A stretch of 64,000 nucleotides of DNA from Mycolicibacterium llatzerense (GCF_000878195.1 NZ_JXST01000029.1:1-64000); one strand, 5' to 3'. Numbered from the stretch's first letter, positions 44,840 through 57,548 are shown. Numbers and translations: made by a program. Notes: generated by a model from the letters alone, not told the origin.

Positions 44840-45291
44840 TCAATTCGCCGCGGCGACGGTCGTTGTCGGCTCGTGGACGACGGGGCCGGGTTCCGGCGCG
44901 TACCGGGCGTCGATCTGCGGGGCGTACTTCTCGGCGATGGGGCGGCGTTTGAGCTTCATGGTCAGAGTGATCTCGTCTTGCCGAAGACGTGCGCCAGATC
45001 GCCCGCCGGCAGGGTGTTGTATACCGAGAACGACGTGGCGCCGACATGTTGCGCACCGACTTCCAGCGGATAGAACGCCACCCGGTTGCTCATCATCAGC
45101 GACACGGTGTCGCCGCGGGTCACGCCGAGACCGCTCAGCCCTGCTGCCACGGCACGCACCTGATCGGAGTACTGCACCCAGGTCAGGGTCGGCCCGCCGT
45201 CTGCGGTGCGCAACGCGACCGCTGCAGGATCGACCGCCGCGCTCAGTTGAAACGCTTCACACAAGGTGGTCGGACGCTGCGCTGCGGACAT
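44840..45291 (-). pseudogene. Remnant of a FadD11-like long-chain acyl-CoA ligase with internal deletion
   Basis: The first about 106 codons (ATG 45291 with GAGGAGG upstream; LMMSNRVAFYPLEVGAQHVG, then FSVYNTLPAGDLAHVFGK) are the intact N-terminus of an acyl-CoA synthetase. They run directly, in a different frame, into the last about 40 codons of the same kind of enzyme (EITLTMKLKRRPIAEKYAPQ ... TTTVAAAN, stop at 44842-44840). The whole adenylation core of about 450 residues is missing and the first frame ends at 44962. In M. tuberculosis, fadD11 genes lie shortly downstream of dnaE1, and this remnant has the same relation to dnaE1 here. Confidence 0.85.
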
Positions 45292-45479
45292 TCGGGAGCC
45301 TCCTCGGTCGGCTCATGATCGAAGCACAAACTCGTGGTGCACCTGGAGTGGTTGGCGAATCCGATGCGGCGCAGCCTTCCGCAACCGCATCGCGTTGCCG
45401 GACGTCAGCGCGAAATCCGCACGGCGCTAAACATTTTGGCCTCATCGTTCAGTCCGCGTGGCGGCGTATCGTCGGAACG

Positions 45480-46313
45480 ATGGGAATATCCGTTACGCCT
45501 CTGACGCCGGTGGAACAGACGGCCTTGTTGACCGTGTATGCCCGAGCCTTGGACAGTCGGGGGCCACGCCCGATTCTTGGCGACACCTGGGCTGAATCCG
45601 TCGTGGCGGCGGTCGACTACGACTTCGCCGGCCTACGGGTCCAGACCAGCGTGGCCTGCCAGACTGCCCTGCGAGCCAAGATGCTCGACGACCGGATACG
45701 CGCATTCGTCGCATCGAATCCCCATGCCGTGGTGGTCGATCTGGGCGGCGGTCTCGACAGTGGCTACTACCGGGTGTCTCCCGCACCGACAGTCGACTGG
45801 TACACCGTGGACCTGGCAGGCATCTCGGCGCTGCGCGACCAGTTGTTACCACCGAATGGTCACTCTCACACCGTGGTGGCATCGGTAGCCGAACCAGACT
45901 GGGCCGCAACGATTCCCGCCAACCGACCCACGATGATCGTCGCGGACGGATTGTTCGCATTCCTGACCGAGCCGGTGATCGCGGGCGTTTTCCGCAGCAT
46001 CACCGAACATTTTCAGAGTGGCGAGCTGGCGTTCAACGATTACGGGCAGTTCGGACCGCTGAGCCTGGCCGCGTTCAAGTACCTACCGCAGAAGATGTTC
46101 AAAGACGTTGGCAGCCAATTGGGTTACGTGGGATTCAAGGACGCACGGCATCCGCTGACGTGGAATCCACGAATGCAGCTGCTCGAAGAGACCAGTCTGG
46201 CGCACCAGCCTGAGGTCGAGCTATTTCCGGGTGCCCTGCGTATCGCAACTCGGCTCACCGGGCTCACCAAAGCCGGCGCGCGTAAGGCGCGGATTCTGCG
46301 ATACCGCTTCTGA
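45480..46313 (+). CDS. Leucine carboxyl methyltransferase-family SAM-dependent methyltransferase
   Basis: A 277-residue class I methyltransferase of the LCM (PF04072) group common in mycobacteria. The SAM motif is VVVDLGGGLDSGYYRV (about residue 84) with VDWYTVDLAG after it, and MIVADGLFAFLTEPVI resembles motif IV. The substrate is unknown. ATG 45480 is chosen by the start of family-like sequence (MGISVTPLTPVEQTALLTVY); the frame is open upstream across the fadD remnant. It is divergent from that remnant and convergent with dnaE1, with 18 bases between the stops. Confidence 0.85.
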   Translation: MGISVTPLTPVEQTALLTVYARALDSRGPRPILGDTWAESVVAAVDYDFAGLRVQTSVACQTALRAKMLDDRIRAFVASNPHAVVVDLGGGLDSGYYRVSPAPTVDWYTVDLAGISALRDQLLPPNGHSHTVVASVAEPDWAATIPANRPTMIVADGLFAFLTEPVIAGVFRSITEHFQSGELAFNDYGQFGPLSLAAFKYLPQKMFKDVGSQLGYVGFKDARHPLTWNPRMQLLEETSLAHQPEVELFPGALRIATRLTGLTKAGARKARILRYRF

Positions 46314-46331
46314 ATTCGCCCGGACCTGTCA

Positions 46332-49865
<3,534 letters not shown>

Positions 49866-49932
49866 AGGGCTGCCAGTCTAAAACGGGCCACCGACACGGT
49901 TCGGCGTGTCGGGTGCTGTGTCGTCAGGACGA

Positions 49933-50631
49933 CTACGACAAGGCGGCGACGCCCGCGGGGACGCGCTCTTCGGCCACGCATACTTCAGTTGCCACCGGAG
50001 CCACCAGCAACCCCTTGTGCAACACCAGTTGCAGTTGCTTAGTTACCGCCTCGACGCGGTCCCGGTCGGCCACCAGCCCGGCGTAGAACCCGAGTCCCCA
50101 CACCATGGTGTACAGCAGATCGGCAACAGGAGCCACAGCCGTCTCGGCGGGCAACTCCCCGCGCGCCACGGCGTCGCGCACGGCCTGATCCATGAATTTG
50201 CGGACGGCGGCCTTCGCATCCCGCCTCGGGGCCGGCAATCGGTCGGCCTCGAGGTAGGAGCTGACGAGCAGCGCGACGCTGTCCGGTTCATGGACGCCGG
50301 CATTGCGGAATTCGGTGATCAGCACCGAAATCTGGGACGGCAGCGTGGATTCCGCGCCCGCGCGGGTAATGCAGAGATCGATCGTGGTGGCGATCTCATT
50401 CAGCAGGCAGTGGTAGATGTCCTCGCGCGTCTGGAAATGGTAATGCAGCGTCGGACGGCTCAACTCCGCGATCTCGGCAATGGCCTGGATGGTGGTGGCA
50501 TGGTAGCCACGGACGGCAATCACCTCGCGCGCGGCATCCAAGATACGGGCCCGGGTCTGAGCAGAATCAGTGCCCGCCGGGCGACCCCTCCGGCGCGTCG
50601 CCTTCACTGGGAGAACCTCGAGTTGCACCAT
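49933..50631 (-). CDS. TetR-family regulator
   Basis: A 232-residue TetR protein. A basic N-terminus (KATRRRGRPAGTDSAQTRA) precedes an HTH around residues 42-62 (TIQAIAEIAELSRPTLHYHF) and a long helical C-terminal domain. ATG 50631 with GAGGACG upstream is preferred over the start at 50646. It is divergent from the ABC exporter genes across 367 bases and transcribed towards dnaE1. It is a natural candidate to control the exporter; no obvious dyad was found to prove it. Confidence 0.9.
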   Translation of the reverse strand: MVQLEVLPVKATRRRGRPAGTDSAQTRARILDAAREVIAVRGYHATTIQAIAEIAELSRPTLHYHFQTREDIYHCLLNEIATTIDLCITRAGAESTLPSQISVLITEFRNAGVHEPDSVALLVSSYLEADRLPAPRRDAKAAVRKFMDQAVRDAVARGELPAETAVAPVADLLYTMVWGLGFYAGLVADRDRVEAVTKQLQLVLHKGLLVAPVATEVCVAEERVPAGVAALS

Positions 50632-50998
50632 GCCACGTCCTCGCACAGGGAAGGGATATTTTCGAATTCAGCAAACTCTAAGACATAGCTGATGCCTGGT
50701 CAACCGCTACCCCATCAACGCTCAGCCAACTTGCCGTCCGAGACCGTCCGGATCCGTCGATTCTGTCCGGTGACCGGCACAGACGGCGCTACGTTCGCCG
50801 CCCGATCAGCACTGTCTTCCGCCACGCCGCCGAGCGCCGCAATGCATTTGCCCGGAAATTTGTCGCCGACGTAGAGATCCGGCAACCGATCGCGGTCTCG
50901 AGGCACCGGGCAAACAGCCGCGCATAGTGACGATGTCCACATCGCGGCGAGCGCTGTGCGAATTGAATGCGCTGTGGCTCTCTGTATCGTATGAGTCC
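50632..50998. other. Divergent control region between tetR and the ABC exporter
   Basis: No convincing gene is seen; a 75-codon frame on the minus strand (50715-50942) has weak codon bias. The region contains the proposed exporter promoter at 50963-50990. The part just upstream of tetR (50650-50700) is AT-rich and should hold the tetR promoter, but no strong palindrome stands out. Confidence 0.5.
50963..50990 (+). promoter_or_regulatory. Candidate promoter giving a leaderless ABC exporter mRNA
   Basis: TTGAAT (50963-50968) and TATCGT (50985-50990) are 16 bases apart. The GTG start codon at 50999 begins eight bases after the -10 box, which is where transcription would start. No Shine-Dalgarno site precedes the GTG. 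Leaderless mRNAs of this kind are common in mycobacteria. Confidence 0.5.
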
Positions 50999-51931
50999 GT
51001 GATCGAGCTCATTAACGTCGCCAAGACTTTTGGCGGGTCCGTTCCCGCACTCCGCGACGTGAGCTTTTCCGTCCCCACCGGCTCTGTGTGTGCGTTGCTG
51101 GGACACAACGGTGCCGGCAAGACGACGACGGTCAAGATCCTGTCCACATTGCTCAAGCCGAGCTCGGGCCAGGCGATCGTCGCCGGCTACGACGTGGCCA
51201 AGGAGCCCGGGAAAGTTCGTCAGGCAATCGGCGTCACCGGGCAGGACGCCGCGCTCGATCTGCGGCTGACCGGACGCGAGAACCTCGTCCTGTTCGGCCG
51301 CCTGCGAGGCCTGCGACGCGGCGAAGCCCGCAGCCGGGCCGACGAACTGATCACCCAATTCGATATGGGCCACGCCGCGGACCGTCAGGTCAGCGGGTAT
51401 TCCGGCGGCATGCGCCGGCGTATCGACATCGCGGTGTCCCTGGTCGTCCCACCGAAGGTGCTGTTCCTCGACGAGCCGACCACCGGCCTCGACCCGCGCA
51501 GCCGCCGCGACGTCTGGAATCTGGTGTCGTCCATGAAAGCCCAGGGCATCACCGTGCTGCTGACAACGCAGTACCTGGAAGAAGCCGACATCCTCAGCGA
51601 TTCGATCGTCATCCTCAACGCCGGTCAGATCGTCGCCCGCGGCACCGCCGACGAGCTCAAGCGCCAGACCGGCTCCAGCTACTGCGAGATGACCCCGCTC
51701 AACCCAGATGACCTGCCGCGCATCGCGACTGCCCTGGCCGACTTCGACGAGGTCGAGGTCGACACCGACGCCACGACGGTGTCCGTGCCGGCGCCAAACG
51801 GGGTCGCGACCCTGACCGAGGTCTTTCGGCGCATGGATGAGATCAGCGTCGACCTCATCGACATCTCGCTGCGCCGGCCCTCGCTCGACGAGGTGTTCCT
51901 GCACCTCACCACCCCGGTCAAGTCCAAGTGA
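50999..51931 (+). CDS. DrrA-like ABC transporter ATP-binding protein
   Basis: A 310-residue ATPase of the daunorubicin-resistance type. Walker A is LGHNGAGKTTTVKIL (about residue 34), the signature is VSGYSGGMRRRIDIA (about 130), Walker B VLFLDEPTTGLD, and a C-terminal accessory domain ends PSLDEVFLHLT. It powers export through the two membrane proteins that follow. GTG 50999 is chosen because of the promoter position; upstream starts are possible. Its stop overlaps the GTG of the next gene (GTGA). The set resembles drrABC, which exports lipids in pathogenic mycobacteria. Confidence 0.92.
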   Translation: MIELINVAKTFGGSVPALRDVSFSVPTGSVCALLGHNGAGKTTTVKILSTLLKPSSGQAIVAGYDVAKEPGKVRQAIGVTGQDAALDLRLTGRENLVLFGRLRGLRRGEARSRADELITQFDMGHAADRQVSGYSGGMRRRIDIAVSLVVPPKVLFLDEPTTGLDPRSRRDVWNLVSSMKAQGITVLLTTQYLEEADILSDSIVILNAGQIVARGTADELKRQTGSSYCEMTPLNPDDLPRIATALADFDEVEVDTDATTVSVPAPNGVATLTEVFRRMDEISVDLIDISLRRPSLDEVFLHLTTPVKSK

Positions 51932-52665
51932 CGGCGTTCGGACTCCTGACGGGCCGCCTCCTCCGCAAGGGCTGGCTGGACCTCGTCTTCGCCGTACTGG
52001 TGCCGGTTTCCACGCTGATCGGCCTCACGTTCATGCTCGGCGGTGTCATCGCCACCGGCGACATGAGCTATGTGCAGTACATCCTGCCGGCGGTGGTCGT
52101 GCAGGCGATGCTGTTCGGTGCGCTGACCACCACCGATCGGGCCGCCGGAGAAAAGGCCAGCGGCCTGGGCTCCCGAATGCGCACCTTGCCCATCTCCCCC
52201 TATGCGCCGCTGATGGCCCGGATGGCCTACTGCCTGATCCGCGGCCTGTTGGCGTTGGTCGCATCAGTGCTGGCCGCGTATCTGCTGGGCTTCCGGGTGA
52301 CCACCGGAATCGGTTATGCGGCAGCCTTCATCGTGCTGGCGCTGACCCTGACCCTGGCCGTGTCGTTCGGTGCCGACGCCACCGGATCGAAGGCCGGACG
52401 CGCCGAGGTGGCCAGCCAGCTGCTGCTGATCCCCCAACTGTTCCTCGTGATGCTGTCGACCGGCCTGGCGCCCGTCGAGGCATTTCCTTCGTGGCTGCAT
52501 TCTTTCGTGCGCTACCAACCGGTTTCGCAGATCACCGACGCACTGCGCGGATTCACCAGCGGCCACATCGATACGGGCAACCTCGGCGCCAGCCTGGCGT
52601 GGACGGTCGGGCTGCTGCTCGTGTTCGGCGCCTTCGCCGTTCGACTTCAGGAGCGATCATCGTGA
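51928..52665 (+). CDS. DrrB-like ABC-2 permease subunit 1
   Basis: A 245-residue ABC-2-type membrane protein with six hydrophobic segments. It includes the conserved cytoplasmic loop RAAGEKASGLGSRMRTLPIS and the typical SRRLQPVSQ-like region FVRYQPVSQITDALRGF before the last helix. It pairs with the next gene product to form the export channel driven by the DrrA-like ATPase. The GTG start overlaps the previous stop by four bases, and its TGA overlaps the GTG of the next gene, so all three genes are translationally coupled. The substrate is unknown. Confidence 0.9.
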   Translation: MTAFGLLTGRLLRKGWLDLVFAVLVPVSTLIGLTFMLGGVIATGDMSYVQYILPAVVVQAMLFGALTTTDRAAGEKASGLGSRMRTLPISPYAPLMARMAYCLIRGLLALVASVLAAYLLGFRVTTGIGYAAAFIVLALTLTLAVSFGADATGSKAGRAEVASQLLLIPQLFLVMLSTGLAPVEAFPSWLHSFVRYQPVSQITDALRGFTSGHIDTGNLGASLAWTVGLLLVFGAFAVRLQERSS

Positions 52666-53456
52666 ATCGGAGTTCGCAGCACCAACATTCACTGCTCACC
52701 GAGAGCTGGATCTTCGCCGGCCGACTCTTCATCCAGTGGCGTCGGTACCCGATGGTGCCGGTGCAGGCCTTGGTGTTTCCGACCCTGCTGCTCCTCATCT
52801 ACGGCATCCTGGTCGGCAAGTCCATGGTCCGTCTCACCGGCAACAGCGGCCTGGACATCCTGATCCCGGTCTGCACGCTGGCCGGCGCCATGTCGGGCGC
52901 CATCGGGGCCGGTCTGGCCGTGCCCCACGACCGCGACAGCGGCCTGCTCACCCGGCTGTGGATCATGCCCGTTCGACGGACCTCTCCCCTGACCGGCGCC
53001 CTGCTGGCCGAGGCGCTGCGCACCTTCGCGGCATCGGCGTTCGTCGTGGCGACCGGCTACCTGATGGGATTCCGTTTCTCGGGCAACTGGATCGCGTTCC
53101 TGGTCTACCTGTTGGTCCCGGTGGTCATCGTGCTCGTCTTCGCGACCATCGTGATCACCCTGGCCCTGCGACCGCAGGGCCGCATGATCCTCACCTGGAC
53201 GAACACCGCCTGCATGGGCTTGGCGTTCGCCACCCTGATCCCGCCGGCGCGGATTCCGGCCGCACTGCGTCCCCTTGCCGACTACCAGCCGATCGCACCA
53301 GCGGCGGCGGCCATGCGGGCGCTGTCCTCCGGTGGCGCGTTCTGGCAGCCCCTGGCCGTGGCGTCGTTGTGGATGGTGGTGATCGCGGCGGTCGTCGTCC
53401 CGATGGCCGTGCGCTCGTACCGCGCCGCCGTCGAAGGCGGCAAAGTCGACGGCTGA
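52662..53456 (+). CDS. DrrC-like ABC-2 permease subunit 2
   Basis: A 264-residue ABC-2-type permease with six hydrophobic segments. An N-terminal amphipathic stretch (LLTESWIFAGRLFIQWRRYP), the loop PHDRDSGLLTRLWIMPVRR and the late PLADYQPIAPAAAAMRALS match the family. It is the second half of a heterodimeric exporter with the preceding gene. GTG 52662 is coupled to the upstream stop. It is convergent with the GT2 gene of the glycan cluster, 35 bases away, so it is physically but not transcriptionally joined to that cluster. Confidence 0.9.
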   Translation: MNRSSQHQHSLLTESWIFAGRLFIQWRRYPMVPVQALVFPTLLLLIYGILVGKSMVRLTGNSGLDILIPVCTLAGAMSGAIGAGLAVPHDRDSGLLTRLWIMPVRRTSPLTGALLAEALRTFAASAFVVATGYLMGFRFSGNWIAFLVYLLVPVVIVLVFATIVITLALRPQGRMILTWTNTACMGLAFATLIPPARIPAALRPLADYQPIAPAAAAMRALSSGGAFWQPLAVASLWMVVIAAVVVPMAVRSYRAAVEGGKVDG

Positions 53457-53491
53457 GCCAGTCGGGTCAGCCGTCGCGGGCCGGCGTTCGC

Positions 53492-54424
53492 CTAGGCGGA
53501 GTCGGTGTCCCGAGCCACGTCGAAATGCACCGGCATCTCGAACTCCTTGCGCTTGAACTGCGCGGCGAAATAGCCGTATTGGAAAGCGATTCCGAGGATC
53601 GCGGTAGCCGCCAGCTCCGACGGCGGACGCCGCAGTTCGGCCCGCAGCGTCGTCCAGGCCACCGCCGGTGAGACCCGCGCCGGGGCCTGGGTGCCCTTGC
53701 CGAGAGTGTCGTTGCGGTGCGCCCAGCGGATGTACGCGTTGCTATTGCCGTAACGCTTCCACTGGCTGGCCAGATCGCGAATCGCCGTCCGTGGCTCCCA
53801 TTCCATCAGCACCCGGGTGTCGGTGGCGATGATGCCGAGCGACTGATCCTGGATCCGCCAGCAGATGTCGAGGTCACCGCCGCCACGCATGGCCCGGAAC
53901 CCGTCCACCTTCTCGAAGGCGATCCGGTCGATGCCGAGATTGCAGGTCGGGTAGTAGTCGGGCCGCGCCGGCACCATCCCGACGACCGCCTTCATCGCCC
54001 CGCCCCCGCGGGGCAACATGAACGGCTGCATCTTCGCCGCCATCCGGGCGGCCACCGTCGGCCCCGACAAAGTACGAACGTTGGTGCAGGACAACGCAAC
54101 TCTCGGTAGCCCCTGGAGAGCCCGATGCGCATCAAGGAGACCCGGCAGGGGCCGGCAGCGCCCGTCGATGAAAAGCAGGATGTCGGCGTCCGACCGGCTC
54201 GCGGCAACCTGCCGCGCGTAGTACGGACCGCGACTGTTCGTCAGCGTCACCACGTTGGCACCCAGCGAACGCGCGACCGCAGCTGTGTCGTCGGCCGAAG
54301 CGTCGTCGACGACCGTGACCCGGTCACCCTCGGACAATTGATCGAGCAACGGCCGAAGCAGGTTCGGAAGGTGATCAGCCATGTCGCGGACCGGAATGAT
54401 CACGTCGATCGTCTGACCCGCCAT
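53492..54424 (-). CDS. Family 2 glycosyltransferase
   Basis: A 310-residue GT-A fold transferase. It has VIIPVRDMADHLPNLL at the start, VDDASADDT for nucleotide binding and LLFIDGRCRPLPG at the DxD-like position. GGGDLDICWRIQD occupies the usual (E)D-x-x-CWR acceptor/catalytic motif but lacks the customary glutamate. The C-terminus is not strongly hydrophobic. It transfers a sugar from a nucleotide donor to a growing glycan; donor and acceptor are unknown. ATG 54424 has AGAGGAG upstream. It lies 50 bases after ugd and is probably co-transcribed with it. Confidence 0.9.
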   Translation of the reverse strand: MAGQTIDVIIPVRDMADHLPNLLRPLLDQLSEGDRVTVVDDASADDTAAVARSLGANVVTLTNSRGPYYARQVAASRSDADILLFIDGRCRPLPGLLDAHRALQGLPRVALSCTNVRTLSGPTVAARMAAKMQPFMLPRGGGAMKAVVGMVPARPDYYPTCNLGIDRIAFEKVDGFRAMRGGGDLDICWRIQDQSLGIIATDTRVLMEWEPRTAIRDLASQWKRYGNSNAYIRWAHRNDTLGKGTQAPARVSPAVAWTTLRAELRRPPSELAATAILGIAFQYGYFAAQFKRKEFEMPVHFDVARDTDSA

Positions 54425-54474
54425 GGATCAATCTCCTCTATCGCAAGTTCGTCGAGCAGCGGCGCGGCCGCGGA

Positions 54475-55791
54475 TCAGACGTGCAATCCGCCGCGGCCGA
54501 GGGAATACACCTGCCATCCGGCGCGCGACCAGTTCTCCCGGTCGATGACGTTGCGGGTGTCCAGCAGGCGCGGCTCCTTCACGACCGAGCGAAACGCCGC
54601 CGGATCGATGTTGGTGTATTCGTCCCACTCAGTCGCCAGCACGATCAGATCCGCGTTCCGGCAGGCGTCCTCGGCGGTGTCGAAGTAACCGAGCGTCGGG
54701 AACCGAGCTTTGGCGTTGTCGATCGCCTTCGGATCGTGGACGCGGACGTCCGCACCCTTCAAGTGCATCGCGGCAGCCACGTTCAGCGCCGGCGAGTCAC
54801 GCACGTCGTCACTGTTGGGCTTGAACGCCGCCCCCAGCACGGCGATGCTCTTGCCGAGGAATTCCCCACCCACGACCGCGCGCGCCACGGACACTGCCTT
54901 CTCGCGCCGGCGCAGGTTGATCTTGTCGACCTCGTGCAGGAACCTGAGCGCGTCCGAGGCCCCCAGCTCACCGGCCCTGGCGCTGAACGCACGGATGTCC
55001 TTGGGCAGGCAGCCGCCGCCGAAACCCAGGCCCGCGTTCAGGAATCGCTTACCGATGCGATCGTCGTACCCCAGCGCGCGGCTCAGCACCGTCACGTCGG
55101 CGTCGACGATCTCGCACACCTCGGCCATGGCGTTGATGAACGAAATCTTGGTCGCCAGAAAAGCATTGGCAGCGACCTTCACCAGTTCCGACGTCGGCAG
55201 GTCCGCCGTCAGATACGGCGTGCCGCCATCGAGCAGGGCCCCGTAGACCTCTTGCAGCGCCTTCTCTGCGTACTCGGAAGTGACCCCGAACACCAGACGG
55301 TCCGGCTGCAACGTGTCCTCGATCGCCTTGCCCTCACGGAGGAACTCCGGATTCCACGCGACCTCGAGACCTGATGACGTCTTCGCGACCTCTGCGGCCA
55401 GGCGCTGGGCCGTACCGACCGGGACGGTGGACTTGCCGACGATCAGCCCGTCGCAGTCAGCGTTGGCCACCACCGCGCGGAAGGCACTGTTGACGTACTC
55501 GATGTTCGCGGCGTCGGAACCGGCCAACTGCGGCGTTCCGACACAGACGAAGTGCACCGCGGCGCCGGACACCGCTTCCTGCGCGGAATCGGTGAAGCGC
55601 AGCCGCCCGGTGGCGAGCACGGTAGCGAGCAGCTCGTCGAACCCCGGCTCGTAGAACGGCGAGGTGCCGGCCGACAACGCGGCGATCTTCGACGCATCGG
55701 TGTCGTAAGCAACGACCTCATGCCCGATGTGTGCCATGCAAGCGGCGTGAACGGCGCCCAGATAACCCGTTCCAATCACGCTCAATCTCAT
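54475..55791 (-). CDS. ugd: UDP-glucose 6-dehydrogenase
   Basis: A 438-residue UDP-glucose/GDP-mannose dehydrogenase-family enzyme. The NAD site VIGTGYLGAVHAACMAHIG starts at residue 5, the lysine region VKVAANAFLATKISFINA is near residue 210, the catalytic cysteine is in FGGGCLPKDI (about residue 266), and the third domain covers about 310-425. It oxidises UDP-glucose to UDP-glucuronate for cell-surface glycans. ATG 55791 has GGGGAG upstream. It is co-directional with the GT2 gene and divergent from the GT4 gene across a 566-base spacer. Confidence 0.93.
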   Translation of the reverse strand: MRLSVIGTGYLGAVHAACMAHIGHEVVAYDTDASKIAALSAGTSPFYEPGFDELLATVLATGRLRFTDSAQEAVSGAAVHFVCVGTPQLAGSDAANIEYVNSAFRAVVANADCDGLIVGKSTVPVGTAQRLAAEVAKTSSGLEVAWNPEFLREGKAIEDTLQPDRLVFGVTSEYAEKALQEVYGALLDGGTPYLTADLPTSELVKVAANAFLATKISFINAMAEVCEIVDADVTVLSRALGYDDRIGKRFLNAGLGFGGGCLPKDIRAFSARAGELGASDALRFLHEVDKINLRRREKAVSVARAVVGGEFLGKSIAVLGAAFKPNSDDVRDSPALNVAAAMHLKGADVRVHDPKAIDNAKARFPTLGYFDTAEDACRNADLIVLATEWDEYTNIDPAAFRSVVKEPRLLDTRNVIDRENWSRAGWQVYSLGRGGLHV

Positions 55792-56357
55792 ACAGCCGAA
55801 CTCCCCGTCGTAGCAGCAATTTTCCGACCACCGAGGGGTCGCCGGTCAATCATTCTGAGCGCGCTCCACGCACGGTCGGGACGCACGGACCCGGGAATAT
55901 TCGAGAGCAGCAGCCGTCGTAGCTAAGTACACCACACCATCTCGCCGGGGCCTCGTCGAGTCGCCGCGAACTGCCGTTCGGCCAACTGGGCGACGCCACC
56001 CCTGACCGCGAGCACTGCGGCGCCGGCCTGGGACGGGGATTTGGGCATGGACCCTCGGGTTTGCTCGATCAACACCGATGGGCCCGAATCCGCCCGTCGC
56101 GTCGTTGCCGTGGTCATGCAACAGGTGCGATGTCGCCGATTGACGACCGAAAAATCACGGTGGGCGCCGTTACAGGATTGCCGATCGACACCCGAGCCAA
56201 CCGCCCAGGCACTGTCCGTTATTTGCCAGAGATATGCGGGCAACGCAATTGCTGTGCGCGTCAGAATTGTATTCGACGGTCGAACTCCGACAATTTCCGG
56301 CCAGCCCGAAGTCGCTGCTCAGAGACCGTTCGCATTGGTAACCAAAAGGAAATATCC
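55792..56357. other. Long divergent spacer inside the glycan cluster
   Basis: These 566 bases are less GC-rich than the genes around them, most clearly from about 56200 on, and hold no convincing gene; overlapping frames here have no consistent codon bias. They should contain the divergent promoters of ugd-GT2 and of the GT4 gene. A stretch around 55930-56000 on the minus strand reads like the 5' half of a tRNA when translated, but no tRNA fold could be completed. Confidence 0.5.
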
Positions 56358-57524
56358 GTGCCCGGCCGTAATTCACAGATATATGGCAGATTTGCCGCAT
56401 CGAACTGTAGAGTCCGCTGCATGGCTCGCCCGCTTACTCGGCCTGCACCGCACGCTCTGGATACCTCTGCCGCCAAGGACACAAAGCCGATTCGAGTGGC
56501 GGTGTGGCCACACTGGTTGGACAACCCGTATCTGCCCAACATGATCGATGGGTTACGCACCGAAGGCCTGGAAGTTTCTGCGCCCCATATTCTGAGCATC
56601 GAATCCGCTCGCCTACATGCCGGCGATTGGTTGCATCTGCATTGGTCCACAGAAGCGCACACCAGCCATGTGCGTTGGATATACGAAGCGCGCGCCGCGG
56701 CATTCAACCGGCAATTGCAAATACTGAAACGGCGCGGCGTGCGCATTGCCTGGACCGCGCACAATCTCGTGCCACACGACGATCCACACCCCGAACTGGG
56801 CCGCAGTATCCGCAAGGACCTGCTCGCGCTCGTCGACCATGTGTTCATCCATTTCCCCAGCGCCCAGGAGACGCTCGCGGCGGAATTCGGATACACGGGG
56901 CCATGCACCGTGGTTCGGCACCCGCACTACATCGACTCACACCCGGCGCCGCCGTCGCAGCTGGCAGCCCGCACCAAGCTCGGCCTGCCCATCGACGGCT
57001 TCGTCGCCCTGTCATTCGGATTGCTGCGCCCCTACAAGGGAATCGGCGACATCATCCGCGCCTTCCAGAAGGTCGCCAGGGACCAGGACCGCCTGATCCT
57101 GGCCGGAAACCCGCAGGGTGACGTGTCGGCGGACCTCGAGCTCGCCCGGGCAGACCCGCGAATCCTGGTGTGCGCAAAGCGGATTTCGAAGGATGACGTG
57201 CCGTTGTACTTCGCCGCGGCGGACGGCGCCGTCATTGCGCATCGCGGCTTCTTCACGTCCGGCAGCGCCCTGCTGGCACTGAGCATGGGCTGCCCCGTCA
57301 TCGGACCCGAGGTCAACCACCTCGTCGATCTCGCCGGCGGACAGCGGCTCTACCCGGTCGAGCTCGGCGTCGACGGACTGGCGCTCGGCCTCGCCGAAGC
57401 GCGCGCGAAGGCAGGCACCGTCGACCGCGAATCGATGCGCTCTTGGGCCGGTAGTTACAGCAGCTGGAGCGAGGCTGCCGCGCGCACCGCGGCCGTGTTC
57501 CGCAATGGTGCCGACGGCCACTGA
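56358..57524 (+). CDS. GT4-like glycosyltransferase
   Basis: A GT-B-type glycosyltransferase of about 388 residues. The donor-binding half carries FGLLRPYKGIGDIIRAF and LSMGCPVIGPEVNHLVDLAGG, and the N-terminal half has IRVAVWPHWLDNPYLPNM and AWTAHNLVPHDD. It transfers a sugar to an unknown acceptor in the cytoplasm or at the membrane surface. GTG 56358 with AAGGA seven bases upstream is preferred; ATG 56421 lacks a ribosome binding site but starts closer to the conserved region. It is followed 24 bases later by the FkbM gene. Confidence 0.82.
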   Translation: MPGRNSQIYGRFAASNCRVRCMARPLTRPAPHALDTSAAKDTKPIRVAVWPHWLDNPYLPNMIDGLRTEGLEVSAPHILSIESARLHAGDWLHLHWSTEAHTSHVRWIYEARAAAFNRQLQILKRRGVRIAWTAHNLVPHDDPHPELGRSIRKDLLALVDHVFIHFPSAQETLAAEFGYTGPCTVVRHPHYIDSHPAPPSQLAARTKLGLPIDGFVALSFGLLRPYKGIGDIIRAFQKVARDQDRLILAGNPQGDVSADLELARADPRILVCAKRISKDDVPLYFAAADGAVIAHRGFFTSGSALLALSMGCPVIGPEVNHLVDLAGGQRLYPVELGVDGLALGLAEARAKAGTVDRESMRSWAGSYSSWSEAAARTAAVFRNGADGH

Positions 57525-57548
57525 AACACGTTACAAATTCGTCGGAGA

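Noticed and set aside
50715..50942. A 75-codon minus-strand frame between tetR and the exporter
   Set aside because: Third-position GC is clearly weaker than in neighbouring genes, there is no ribosome binding site, and the start overlaps the exporter promoter region.
55922..56000. A tRNA-like 5' half on the minus strand (its translation gives GVAQLAERQ)
   Set aside because: The D-arm-like stretch is suggestive, but no anticodon arm, T arm or matching acceptor strand could be assembled, so it is not called as a tRNA or remnant.
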